NCBI GenBank assembly: GCA_023452965.1
Contig: JAEXUU010000053.1
Coordinates: forward strand, 1-12,053
Length of the DNA stretch: 12,053 nucleotides
Direction: 5' to 3'
DNA from: Pseudomonadota bacterium
GTDB taxonomy: Bacteria; Pseudomonadota; Alphaproteobacteria; Rhizobiales; Beijerinckiaceae
The notes under the pieces were generated by a model. It was not told the origin of the DNA, ran no database searches, and worked only from the letters and a program-made list of their open reading frames with translations. Positions 5,961 through 12,053 of this stretch are shown here, in pieces (within the stretch, counting starts at the first letter, position 1; each line of letters begins with the position of its first letter). The translations under genes were made by a program, and so were the position numbers.

Positions 5961-6989
5961 TTGCGCAAGAGGGCACGCGACCATGGTCTAATCTGCGGCT
6001 CGCTGCCGACCGGCCCGCTCAATGCGATCACGGACGTGGCCGGCGTCGCCGTTGGTCACCGGACCATTCGGGATGGCGATGTCAACACGGGCTTCACCGC
6101 GCTGCTGCCGCATGGTGGGGACCTTTTCCGCGAGAAGGTCCGGGCCGGCGTCGAGGTCATCAACGGCTTCGGCAAGAGCGCCGGGCTGATGCAGCTCGCC
6201 GAACTCGGCCAGATCGAGACGCCGATCCTGCTCGGCAACACTTTTGCGGTGGCGACCGGAATCGAGGCTGTGGTCGGGCGGGCGCTCGCCGCCAACCCGC
6301 AGATCGGCCGCGAGACCGGCACGGTGAATTCGCTGGTGCTCGAATGCAATGACGGCTTCCTGTCCGATATCCGGGCGCGGCGGCCGACGGTCGAGGATGC
6401 CGAAGCGGCGCTCGACGCGGCCAGTGGCGGGCCGGTCGAGGAAGGCGCCGTCGGCGCCGGCACCGGCATGAGCGCCTTCGGCTTCAAGGGCGGCATCGGA
6501 ACGGCCTCGCGGCTGATGGAACTGGACGGCCGCAGCTTCACGCTCGGCGTGCTGGTGCAGGCGAATTTCGGCAATGCCGGCGATCTCGTATTGCCCGACG
6601 GCCGTCGCCCGGTGCCGCCGGCCAGGCGGACGGCCCAGCCGCCGGAGCGCGGCTCGGTGATCATCATCGTGGCCACCGACCTGCCGCTGGAAAGCCGGCA
6701 GCTAACGCGCATCGCCAGGCGCGGCGGCGCCGGCCTCGCCCGGCTCGGCGCCTTCTGGGGCAATGGCAGCGGCGACATCGCCATCGCCTTCTCGACGGCG
6801 GGCCGGATCGCGCATGGCGAGCGGGCGGACATCGTGCCGCTCGCCGTGCTCAACGAGAACCGGATCGACCTGCCGTTCCGCGCCGCCGCCGAGGCGACGC
6901 AGGAGGCGGTGCTCAACGCCATGCTGGCGGCGCCGGAGACGGTCGGTCGCGACGGAAACCGCAGAGTTTCGCTGGCGGATTGCTTGTAG
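5961..6989 (+). CDS. P1 family peptidase (DmpA-type aminopeptidase)
   Basis: This 342-residue Ntn-hydrolase-like enzyme belongs to the DmpA/BapA/P1 family. Members are made as inactive precursors and cut themselves at a Gly-Ser bond; the freed serine becomes the nucleophile that removes N-terminal L-, D- or beta-amino acids from small peptides and amides. The expected cut here is Gly231-Ser232, in PERGSVIIIVATDLPL (residues 228-243), giving subunits of about 231 and 111 residues. The N-terminal NAITDVAGVAVGH (21-33) and the GAGTGM motif (165-170) are family hallmarks. There is no signal peptide, so it is probably cytoplasmic. The TTG start at 5961 is supported by a strong GAGGAGGAG about 6 bases upstream. 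The gene is third in the operon and ends 4 bases from the convergent amidase stop. Confidence 0.93.
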   Translation: MRKRARDHGLICGSLPTGPLNAITDVAGVAVGHRTIRDGDVNTGFTALLPHGGDLFREKVRAGVEVINGFGKSAGLMQLAELGQIETPILLGNTFAVATGIEAVVGRALAANPQIGRETGTVNSLVLECNDGFLSDIRARRPTVEDAEAALDAASGGPVEEGAVGAGTGMSAFGFKGGIGTASRLMELDGRSFTLGVLVQANFGNAGDLVLPDGRRPVPPARRTAQPPERGSVIIIVATDLPLESRQLTRIARRGGAGLARLGAFWGNGSGDIAIAFSTAGRIAHGERADIVPLAVLNENRIDLPFRAAAEATQEAVLNAMLAAPETVGRDGNRRVSLADCL

Positions 6990-6993
6990 GTCG

Positions 6994-8454
6994 TTACGTG
7001 GCGGCAGGCGGCACGCGATAGCCGCCGCCCAGTTGCTCGAGCATGGCCCCGACCGCGATGGCGCTGCGGTCCTCGCCAATCGGCGCGATCACCTGCACGC
7101 CGAGCGGCATCCCGGCCTGCGACGGGCCTACCGGGACCGAGAGCGCCGGCAGGTCGGCTCCGGTCGCAAGGCTCGCCCAGCACAGGAAGTCGAGATAGGG
7201 CCGCTCCACGCCGTCGATGTCGAGTCGGCGGGCATGGAAATCCGGCAGATGGTCGTGCTTCTGCGCGCCGACCGGAGCGGGCGGGCAGAGCAGCACGTCG
7301 TAATTCTGGAAGAAGCGAGCCCATTGCCGCTTCAGCGCGAGGCGGCGCTGGTGGATCTGCTGGTAGAGGCCGGGCGTCATGCGGGCGCCCCGGGCCTGCA
7401 GCGCCTGATGCGAGAGATCGCCGGGAGCGAATTTGGCCGCCTGCGCCTGGATGCGGGCGCGCACCTTCGGCGGCAGGCCATAGGCGACGACGGCGTGGTT
7501 CAGCAGCGCATAGACCTCGTAGGCCTCGGTGAACCGGAAGCCGGGGCGCGCCGCCTCGTCGACGCTCGCGCCAGCCTCCGCCAGCCTGCGCCCGGCCTCG
7601 CGGACGGCTTCGGAGACCTCGCGGGTCACCGGCGCGAAGGGCTCGCTCGCCCAGACCGCGACGCGCAGGCCCTTCGCGTTGCCGTGGCGGGGAGCGGCCA
7701 AGGCGGGGCCGGCGACATGGGCGTCGCGCGGACCGGCGAGCACGGGCAGGACGAGGTCGAGGTCCTCGGCGTAGCGGGCGATAGGACCAGCGACCATCAG
7801 GTCGACATTGCGCGCCGTGCGCCGCTCGGGCGGCGGCGGCACCGCGCCCCAGGTCGAGACCAGCCCCCAGCTGGTCTTCAGGCCGAGCACGCCGCCGGCC
7901 GGGGCCGGCCAGCGGATCGAGGAGCCGAGATCGGAGCCGAGCTCGAAGGCGGCCATGCCGGTCGCGACCGCGATCGCCGCGCCGCCGGAGGAGCCGCCGG
8001 GCGAGTATGCCGGGTTCCAGGGATTGTTGGCGATGCCATGGGCAGGGTTGTAGCTCTGGAAATCGCCGGAGAAGACCGGGACGATGGTCTTGCCGATGAT
8101 CACCACGCCGGCGGCGCGCAGGCGCGCGACGGCAGCTGCGTCCTCCGCGGGAACACGGTCCTTGTAGGCCGGCAGGCCGCCGGAGGAGGGCAGGCCGGCG
8201 ACGTCGAACGCGTCCTTGATGGTGATCGGCAGGCCTTCCAGCGGACGCGCCTGGCCCGCTGCGATGCGCCGGTCCGATTCCGCCGCCATGGCGCGCGCCG
8301 CTGCGCGGTCCTGCGCGACGATGGCGTTGAGCGCGGGATTCAGAGCGTCGATACGGGCGAATGTCGCTTCTAGCAGTTCGCCTGCGCTGAAGCGGCGGGC
8401 TAGCAGTCCAGCGAGGAGGCTGGTGGCGGAGGCGGTGAGATCGATCGAAGGCAT
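6994..8454 (-). CDS. Amidase signature family hydrolase
   Basis: This 486-residue serine hydrolase cleaves carboxamides or acyl-amides. The Ser-cisSer-Lys triad reads as Lys80 (PITIKDAFDVAG), Ser155 (GGSSGG) and Ser179 (GSDLGSSIRWPA). Spacing between them is 75 and 24 residues, the same as Lys142/Ser217/Ser241 of fatty acid amide hydrolase. The nucleophile motif is GSDLGSSIR where most family members have GSDTGGSIR, a variant that keeps the catalytic serine. Glutamyl-tRNA amidotransferase GatA shares the fold, but no gatB or gatC is nearby and the C terminus does not suggest it. There is no signal peptide. The ATG at 8454 has GGAA 6 bases upstream. It is third in a minus-strand series after MarR and patatin, but the 110-base gap with a hairpin leaves co-transcription uncertain. 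Substrate unknown. Confidence 0.93.
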   Translation of the reverse strand: MPSIDLTASATSLLAGLLARRFSAGELLEATFARIDALNPALNAIVAQDRAAARAMAAESDRRIAAGQARPLEGLPITIKDAFDVAGLPSSGGLPAYKDRVPAEDAAAVARLRAAGVVIIGKTIVPVFSGDFQSYNPAHGIANNPWNPAYSPGGSSGGAAIAVATGMAAFELGSDLGSSIRWPAPAGGVLGLKTSWGLVSTWGAVPPPPERRTARNVDLMVAGPIARYAEDLDLVLPVLAGPRDAHVAGPALAAPRHGNAKGLRVAVWASEPFAPVTREVSEAVREAGRRLAEAGASVDEAARPGFRFTEAYEVYALLNHAVVAYGLPPKVRARIQAQAAKFAPGDLSHQALQARGARMTPGLYQQIHQRRLALKRQWARFFQNYDVLLCPPAPVGAQKHDHLPDFHARRLDIDGVERPYLDFLCWASLATGADLPALSVPVGPSQAGMPLGVQVIAPIGEDRSAIAVGAMLEQLGGGYRVPPAAT

Positions 8455-8518
8455 GGCTGATTCCGGCGGCCGAATGCCAATTCGTAACCCGGCGCGAAGA
8501 GCGATGAAAACCTGCCTT

Positions 8519-8555
8519 GCCGCACGATGCGGATAGGCATCGCGCGACGTGCGGC
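8519..8555 (-). terminator. Hairpin between patatin and amidase genes, possible attenuator
   Basis: GCCGCAC (8519-8525) pairs with GTGCGGC (8549-8555), and inside it CGATGC (8525-8530) pairs with GCATCG (8537-8542), leaving a 6-base loop and a bulge on one side. On the minus strand it starts 10 bases after the patatin stop, and a short TTTT follows about 8 bases later. The T run is too weak and distant for a confident intrinsic terminator, so it may be an mRNA processing or partial termination site. Confidence 0.4.
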
Positions 8556-8564
8556 GCCGGGTGA

Positions 8565-9431
8565 CTAGGGCGCTGTCGCGGTCTGTCCGGTGCGCCGCTT
8601 TTCCATTGCCCGGAGGAACGCCTCGCCATCGCGGATGCCGAGCTCATAGGCGAAGCGGATGCCGTCCCAGTCGCGGATGGTGAACTGGCTGACCGGGATC
8701 GTCTCGGACGGGCCGGTATAGGTCCGGTTCGCGACCTCGGGCACTTGCGCGAAGGGGCGGGTGAGCAGGACGAGCGTCGGTTCGCCTTGCTGCTCCAGCT
8801 CCGCCATCGCCCAGGCCGGGGCGCTGTCGACGAGGCCGCCATCGAGCGCGGCGCGGCCTGCGACCAGGCCGCCGGGCATGAAGGGCGGCACCGAAGCGCT
8901 CGCCATCAGCGCGGCGACCAGTTCGGCCGGCGTGGCGCAATCGGCGATGCCGATCAGGTCGGGCACGAAACCGAGCTTGCGACCGGCTGTCGGATGCACC
9001 GGGCGGCGCAAGCGCTTTTCGAGCTGATAGGCGCCGATGCCGAGCGCGGCGGCGACGGCCAGCGGCCAGAAGCGCGGCGGCCGCGAGATCGCGACCCGGA
9101 AATCGGCCCGGGCCTGCAGTTCGGTCAGGCGCTCTTCGGTGAATAGCGCGGCGAGCATGGACTGGTAGAGCTCGCCGACCGGGAAGAGGCGGCCACCGCG
9201 GCGAAAGGCCGGCCAATCGACCTCGGAGGTCCGGCCGATGCAGGCCTCGCGCACCAGCTCGCGCACGGTCGGGCCGAGGCTGAGCGCGGTATAGAGCATG
9301 GCGAAGGCGCCGGCGCTGGCGCCGACCACAAGGCGCGGCTTCAGGCCGATCCGCGGCGCCACCGTTTCGTAGAAGCCGCCCTGCCAGTAGCAACGATTGC
9401 CGCCGCCGGCATAGGCCAGCCCCGCGAACAT
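8565..9431 (-). CDS. Patatin-like phospholipase
   Basis: This 288-residue acyl hydrolase of the patatin/RssA group uses a Ser-Asp dyad. Visible parts are the oxyanion-hole loop AGGGNR (residues 8-13), the nucleophile Ser39 in GASAG and the partner Asp197 in ALDGG. Such enzymes cleave acyl chains from phospholipids or other esters. A hydrophobic run at about residues 119-137 (FWPLAVAAALGIGAYQL) could touch or enter the membrane, which would suit a lipid substrate; no N-terminal signal is seen. Bacterial secreted patatins such as ExoU are much larger, so a housekeeping role is likelier than an effector role. The start lies 9 bases after the MarR stop with only a weak AGG, so translation is probably coupled to MarR. 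The divergent acyl-CoA ligase could use released fatty acids. Confidence 0.9.
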   Translation of the reverse strand: MFAGLAYAGGGNRCYWQGGFYETVAPRIGLKPRLVVGASAGAFAMLYTALSLGPTVRELVREACIGRTSEVDWPAFRRGGRLFPVGELYQSMLAALFTEERLTELQARADFRVAISRPPRFWPLAVAAALGIGAYQLEKRLRRPVHPTAGRKLGFVPDLIGIADCATPAELVAALMASASVPPFMPGGLVAGRAALDGGLVDSAPAWAMAELEQQGEPTLVLLTRPFAQVPEVANRTYTGPSETIPVSQFTIRDWDGIRFAYELGIRDGEAFLRAMEKRRTGQTATAP

Positions 9432-9440
9432 GCGCTTGAC

Positions 9441-9932
9441 CTAGGTCTCGTCGACGGCGCGGGCGAGGTCGCGCCAGGCCAGCACCAGCCGGTCGAGCTC
9501 GGCAAGGTCGCCGGTCGGCAGCTTGCCGAGGGTGGAGGCGACGAAGTCGCGCTGCGTCTGCATGCCGGCCTCCGCTAGTCGCCGGCCTTCGGGCGTCAGG
9601 TGCATGGCGTAGGAGCGCCGATCGCCGGCGATGGCGCGACGCTCGACGAGCCCGGCCTGGACCAGCCGGTCGACCAGGCCGGAGACATTGCCCTTGGTGA
9701 CGTAGAGCCGCTCGGCAAGCTCGCTCTGGCTGATGCCTTCGCGCTCGGTCAGGGTCGAGAGCAGATCGAATTGCGGGATGGAGAGGCCGAGCTCGCGGAT
9801 GCGCGCGGTCATCTGGCCGAGCATGCGCTGGTGCAGGCGCATGAAGCGGAACCAGACGCGGTCCGGCTCGACGGGCTCAGGCACAGGGGCCGGGCGTGAT
9901 GCTGGCAACGGCTCTTTCCCCCGATGGTTCAT
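9441..9932 (-). CDS. MarR family transcriptional regulator
   Basis: This 163-residue winged-helix regulator is likely a dimer that releases DNA on binding a small, often phenolic or acyl-CoA, ligand. The DNA-binding domain covers about residues 52-112: LSIPQFDLLSTL, the recognition helix in QSELAERLYVTKGNVSGLVDRL (69-90), and the wing with Asp104-Arg105-Arg106. The Pro-rich first 25 residues are probably disordered. The ATG at 9932 has only AGGG directly abutting it, so a downstream start such as Met31 is possible. It diverges from an acyl-CoA ligase across 102 bases and precedes a patatin gene by 9 bases, a common arrangement for a regulator of both flanking units. A short inverted repeat overlaps its start codon. 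Confidence 0.94.
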   Translation of the reverse strand: MNHRGKEPLPASRPAPVPEPVEPDRVWFRFMRLHQRMLGQMTARIRELGLSIPQFDLLSTLTEREGISQSELAERLYVTKGNVSGLVDRLVQAGLVERRAIAGDRRSYAMHLTPEGRRLAEAGMQTQRDFVASTLGKLPTGDLAELDRLVLAWRDLARAVDET

Positions 9933-9940
9933 CCCTGAAC
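9927..9940. promoter_or_regulatory. Candidate MarR operator over the marR start codon
   Basis: GTTCA (9927-9931) and TGAAC (9936-9940) form a perfect 5-4-5 inverted repeat that includes the MarR start codon (9930-9932). Binding here could give autorepression. Arms of 5 bases are short for a MarR site, so the assignment is tentative. Confidence 0.35.
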
Positions 9941-9959
9941 TAGCTCATCTTCGGCCGTC

Positions 9960-9977
9960 GCGCGAGGGCTTTCGCGC
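9960..9977. promoter_or_regulatory. Inverted repeat in the marR-ligase promoter region
   Basis: GCGCGA (9960-9965) and TCGCGC (9972-9977) form a perfect 6-6-6 inverted repeat. It lies where a -35 element would sit relative to a possible -10 (TATGCT, 9994-9999) for the ligase gene. The position suits a repressor site, but CG-rich symmetry is frequent in this genome. Confidence 0.33.
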
Positions 9978-10034
9978 CGCCGCGTCCGCTGGCTATGCTG
10001 CGCAAAACAGGTAGTACAAACGGGGAGAAGACGC

Positions 10035-11660
10035 ATGCTGGGCTTGATGCAGGACTGGCCCCTGCTGATCCATCGGATCATCGACCATGCCGCGATCCAG
10101 CATGGCAATCGCGAGGTGGTCAGCCGCAGCGTCGAGGGGCCGATCCGGCGTACCACCTACGCAAAGGTGCGCGAGAAGGCGCTGAAGCTGGCGAAGAAGC
10201 TCTCGGGCAGCGGGGTCAAGGTCGGCGATCGCGTCGCGACGCTGGCCTGGAATACCGACCGGCATCTCGAGCTCTGGTACGGCATCACCGGCATCGGGGC
10301 GATCACGCATACGGTCAATCCCCGGCTGTTCCCCGAGCAGATCGCCTGGATCATCGATCATGCCGAGGACCGGCTGCTCTTCCTCGACCTGACCTTCGTC
10401 AAGCTGGTCGAGGGCATCCAGGACAAGCTGCCGACGATCGAGCGCTACATCGTCCTGACCGATCGCGAGCACATGCCGGAGACCGTGCTGAAGGGCGCCG
10501 TCGCCTATGAGGACTGGCTCGCCGAGGGCGATGCGGATTTCGCCTGGGCGACGCTCGACGAGAACACCGCCGCCGGGCTCTGCTACACCTCGGGCACCAC
10601 GGGCGGGCCCAAGGGCGTACTCTATTCGCACCGCTCGAACGTGTTGCACGCCATGGCCTGCGCCATGCCGGACTATATGGGTCTGTCCTCGCGCAGCGTC
10701 GTCATGCCGGTGGTGCCGCTGTTTCACGCCAATAGCTGGTCACTGGCCTATTCGGCGCCGATGACCGGCGCGAAGCTCGTCCTGCCCGGCATGAAGCTCG
10801 ACGGCGCTTCGCTGCTCGAACTTCTGAACGGCGAGGGCGTGACGCTGACCGCCGCCGTGCCGACGGTCTGGCTCGGGCTGCTGCAGCATCTCGAGGCGAC
10901 GGGGGAGAAGCTCACCAGCCTGAAGCGCGTGGTGATCGGCGGCTCGGCCTGTCCGCGGGCGATGACCGAAGCCTTCGAGAAGAAGTACGGCGTCACCGTC
11001 GACCATGCCTGGGGTATGACCGAGACCAGCCCGATCGGCTCCTTCTGCACGATCAAGCCGGACTATGCCGATCTTGAAGGCGAGGCGCTCTACGATCTCA
11101 AGGTCAAGCAGGGCCATCCGCAGTTCACCGTCGAGTTCCGGCTGACCGACGACGAGGGCAAGGAGCTGCCCTGGGACGGCAAGACCTTCGGACGGCTGAA
11201 AGTGCGCGGCCCGGCGGTCGCCGGCGCCTATTACCGGCACGAGCAGCCGATCCTCGACGAGCACGGCTTCTTCGACACCGGCGATGTCGCGACCATCGAT
11301 GCTCACGGCTACATGCAGGTCACCGACCGCTCCAAGGACGTGATCAAGTCCGGTGGCGAATGGATATCGTCGATCGAGCTCGAAAACCTCGCCGTCGGCC
11401 ATCCCGATGTGGCGGAGGCGGCGGTGATCGGCGTCGCTCATCCGAAATGGGACGAGCGCCCGCTCCTGGTGATCGTGCCGAAGCCCGGCCGCACGCCGGG
11501 CAAGGAGGAGATGCTCGCCTTCATGACCGGCAAGATCGCGAAATGGTGGCTGCCGGACGATGTCGTGCTGGTCGAGGCGATCCCGCATACCGCGACCGGC
11601 AAGATCCAGAAGACGGCGCTGCGCGAGATGTTCAGGGAGTACCGTTTGCCGGGCGTCTAG
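10035..11660 (+). CDS. AMP-forming acyl-CoA ligase (DmdB/AlkK-like)
   Basis: This 541-residue adenylate-forming ligase activates a carboxylic acid with ATP to an acyl-AMP and then to the CoA thioester. Signature parts are the P-loop [17 protein letters not shown] (residues 184-200), the WGMTETSP motif (326-333), Asp416 in FDTGD, Arg432 in DRSKD and catalytic Lys523 in HTATGK. The opening [20 protein letters not shown] and the NPRLFPEQ segment resemble 3-methylthiopropionyl-CoA ligase DmdB and medium-chain ligases such as AlkK. Many relatives labelled DmdB act on ordinary medium-chain fatty acids, so I leave the substrate open. GGGGAG lies 7 bases before the ATG. The gene diverges from MarR, a typical regulator partner, and could feed acyl-CoA from patatin products into beta-oxidation. 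Confidence 0.94.
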   Translation: MLGLMQDWPLLIHRIIDHAAIQHGNREVVSRSVEGPIRRTTYAKVREKALKLAKKLSGSGVKVGDRVATLAWNTDRHLELWYGITGIGAITHTVNPRLFPEQIAWIIDHAEDRLLFLDLTFVKLVEGIQDKLPTIERYIVLTDREHMPETVLKGAVAYEDWLAEGDADFAWATLDENTAAGLCYTSGTTGGPKGVLYSHRSNVLHAMACAMPDYMGLSSRSVVMPVVPLFHANSWSLAYSAPMTGAKLVLPGMKLDGASLLELLNGEGVTLTAAVPTVWLGLLQHLEATGEKLTSLKRVVIGGSACPRAMTEAFEKKYGVTVDHAWGMTETSPIGSFCTIKPDYADLEGEALYDLKVKQGHPQFTVEFRLTDDEGKELPWDGKTFGRLKVRGPAVAGAYYRHEQPILDEHGFFDTGDVATIDAHGYMQVTDRSKDVIKSGGEWISSIELENLAVGHPDVAEAAVIGVAHPKWDERPLLVIVPKPGRTPGKEEMLAFMTGKIAKWWLPDDVVLVEAIPHTATGKIQKTALREMFREYRLPGV

Positions 11661-11736
11661 GCGACCCTGCGGCAAGCGGATCGGGATGGGGACAACACGC
11701 CGTCCCGGCGCGCGGCGGGCAAAGCTTCATCCCCTC

Positions 11737-11775
11737 TTAACCCTGCCGGGGTACGCCTCGAAGCAGTCGTTAACC
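11737..11775 (+). promoter_or_regulatory. Two TTAACC elements before the last gene
   Basis: TTAACC occurs at 11737-11742 and 11770-11775, 33 bases apart, or about three helical turns. TTAACC resembles a half-site of the alphaproteobacterial cell-cycle regulator CtrA, whose full site is TTAA-N7-TTAA. The full spacing is not present, so this is only suggestive. The elements lie 19 to 57 bases before the start of the truncated gene. Confidence 0.25.
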
Positions 11776-11793
11776 AGTGTGCCGTGCTTGCTG

Positions 11794-12053
11794 ATGTCCA
11801 TGCGTCGAGTGAATTGGAATCCCCAGGCGGAAGGCGCTAATTCTCCCCTTCAGCCGCGGTCTGGCCAGCCGGCTTCCGAGCCGGCCGAGGTCCGGTACTG
11901 GCGTACGCCGGCGAAGACCGCAAAGCCGCGCGTCGAGCCGGAAACTGTCGAGCCGGAAATCGTCGAGGCAGCAGTGGTCGAGGCGGAGACCGCTGAAATC
12001 CGCCCTGCCGAGGAGCCGCCTGTTCCGGCGGCCGAACTCGACCGCGTCCGCTT
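11794..12053 (+). CDS. Start of an unrecognised acidic Pro/Glu/Val-rich protein (truncated by window)
   Basis: A frame opens at ATG 11794 (with ATG 11800 in phase) and has no stop before the window ends, giving at least 86 residues. The visible part starts with a short basic, Trp-containing segment (MSMRRVNWNPQ), then a Pro/Ser/Gln-rich stretch, then an acidic region built on VExxx pentapeptides. It has no signal peptide and looks intrinsically disordered, like the leader or linker of a larger protein whose folded domain lies beyond the edge. No good ribosome binding site precedes either ATG, so the start is uncertain and an upstream GTG is possible. Codon choice matches the neighbours. I cannot assign a function. 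Confidence 0.6.
   Translation, partial: MSMRRVNWNPQAEGANSPLQPRSGQPASEPAEVRYWRTPAKTAKPRVEPETVEPEIVEAAVVEAETAEIRPAEEPPVPAAELDRVR
11932..11991 (+). repeat. Four tandem 15-base coding repeats (VExxx pentapeptides)
   Basis: Four consecutive 15-base units encode VEPET, VEPEI, VEAAV and VEAET, in frame with the truncated gene. The first two units share 13 identical bases (GTCGAGCCGGAAA); the later two have drifted. This suggests local duplication in a disordered acidic linker. Confidence 0.7.

Noticed and set aside
6763..8373. 536-codon open frame on the plus strand
   Set aside because: It is antisense to the amidase, whose catalytic triad is intact, and its composition is that of a shadow frame.
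6056..8842. 928-codon open frame on the minus strand
   Set aside because: It crosses the P1 peptidase, amidase and patatin genes out of frame, is extremely Arg/Pro/Ala-rich and carries no domain. It is a GC-driven artefact.
9438..9447. Palindrome GACCTAGGTC at the MarR stop codon
   Set aside because: Ten bases over a stop codon inside a coupled gene pair is an unlikely operator position and is best seen as chance.
11683..11733. GGGATG and CATCCC arms downstream of the acyl-CoA ligase as a terminator
   Set aside because: The arms are 6 bases with nearly 40 bases between them, and no T run follows, so this does not qualify as an intrinsic terminator.
1..12053. Mobile element, phage, CRISPR or defence island
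   Set aside because: No transposase, integrase, repeat array, tRNA-flanked boundary or composition break was seen; all recognised genes are metabolic or regulatory.

Overview
The window is high-GC bacterial chromosomal DNA. Codons end mostly in G or C, genes are tightly packed, and long antisense open frames are abundant. The protein families present (a class III aminotransferase, a DmdB-like acyl-CoA ligase, a DmpA-type P1 peptidase, a Tat-exported YkuE-like phosphoesterase) fit an alphaproteobacterium of the Hyphomicrobiales, perhaps Bosea or a relative. That placement is inferred from family resemblance only. I see no rRNA, tRNA, CRISPR array, insertion sequence, integrase or phage gene. 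The region reads as ordinary metabolic and regulatory chromosome, not a mobile island.

Layout. (1) 65-1874: a homocysteine S-methyltransferase-like gene (minus) diverges from a TetR regulator (plus). A perfect 9-3-9 inverted repeat sits just before the TetR ribosome binding site and is the best operator candidate in the window. (2) 1889-4653, all minus: a class III aminotransferase closed by a clear intrinsic terminator, then a possible 65-residue small protein, then an exported metallophosphoesterase that runs tail to tail with the TetR gene. (3) 4990-6989, plus: a compact operon of a cysteine-rich YkgJ/zinc-iron-chelating protein, a VOC/glyoxalase-fold protein (4-base overlap) and a DmpA/P1 self-processing aminopeptidase. 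(4) 6994-9932, minus: an amidase-signature hydrolase, a patatin-like phospholipase and a MarR regulator. MarR and patatin form a tight pair (9 bases apart). The amidase follows after 110 bases containing a hairpin. (5) 10035-11660, plus: an AMP-forming acyl-CoA ligase divergent from MarR. (6) 11794-end, plus: the start of an unrecognised, acidic, Pro/Glu/Val-rich protein cut by the window edge, carrying a pentapeptide repeat.

How the genes may work together. The most coherent story is at 8565-11660. A patatin hydrolase could release acyl chains and the divergent ligase could activate them to CoA thioesters, with the MarR protein sensing an acyl or aromatic ligand and controlling both sides. 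The P1 peptidase and the amidase, convergent with a 4-base gap, are both amide-bond hydrolases, but nothing shows they share a substrate. The first block suggests ligand-dependent TetR control of itself and perhaps of a methyl-transfer enzyme.

No clearly new multi-gene system is evident. The observations most worth checking are the candidate operators, the small ORF before the phosphoesterase, the coupled YkgJ-VOC-P1 operon and the truncated repeat protein at the right edge.
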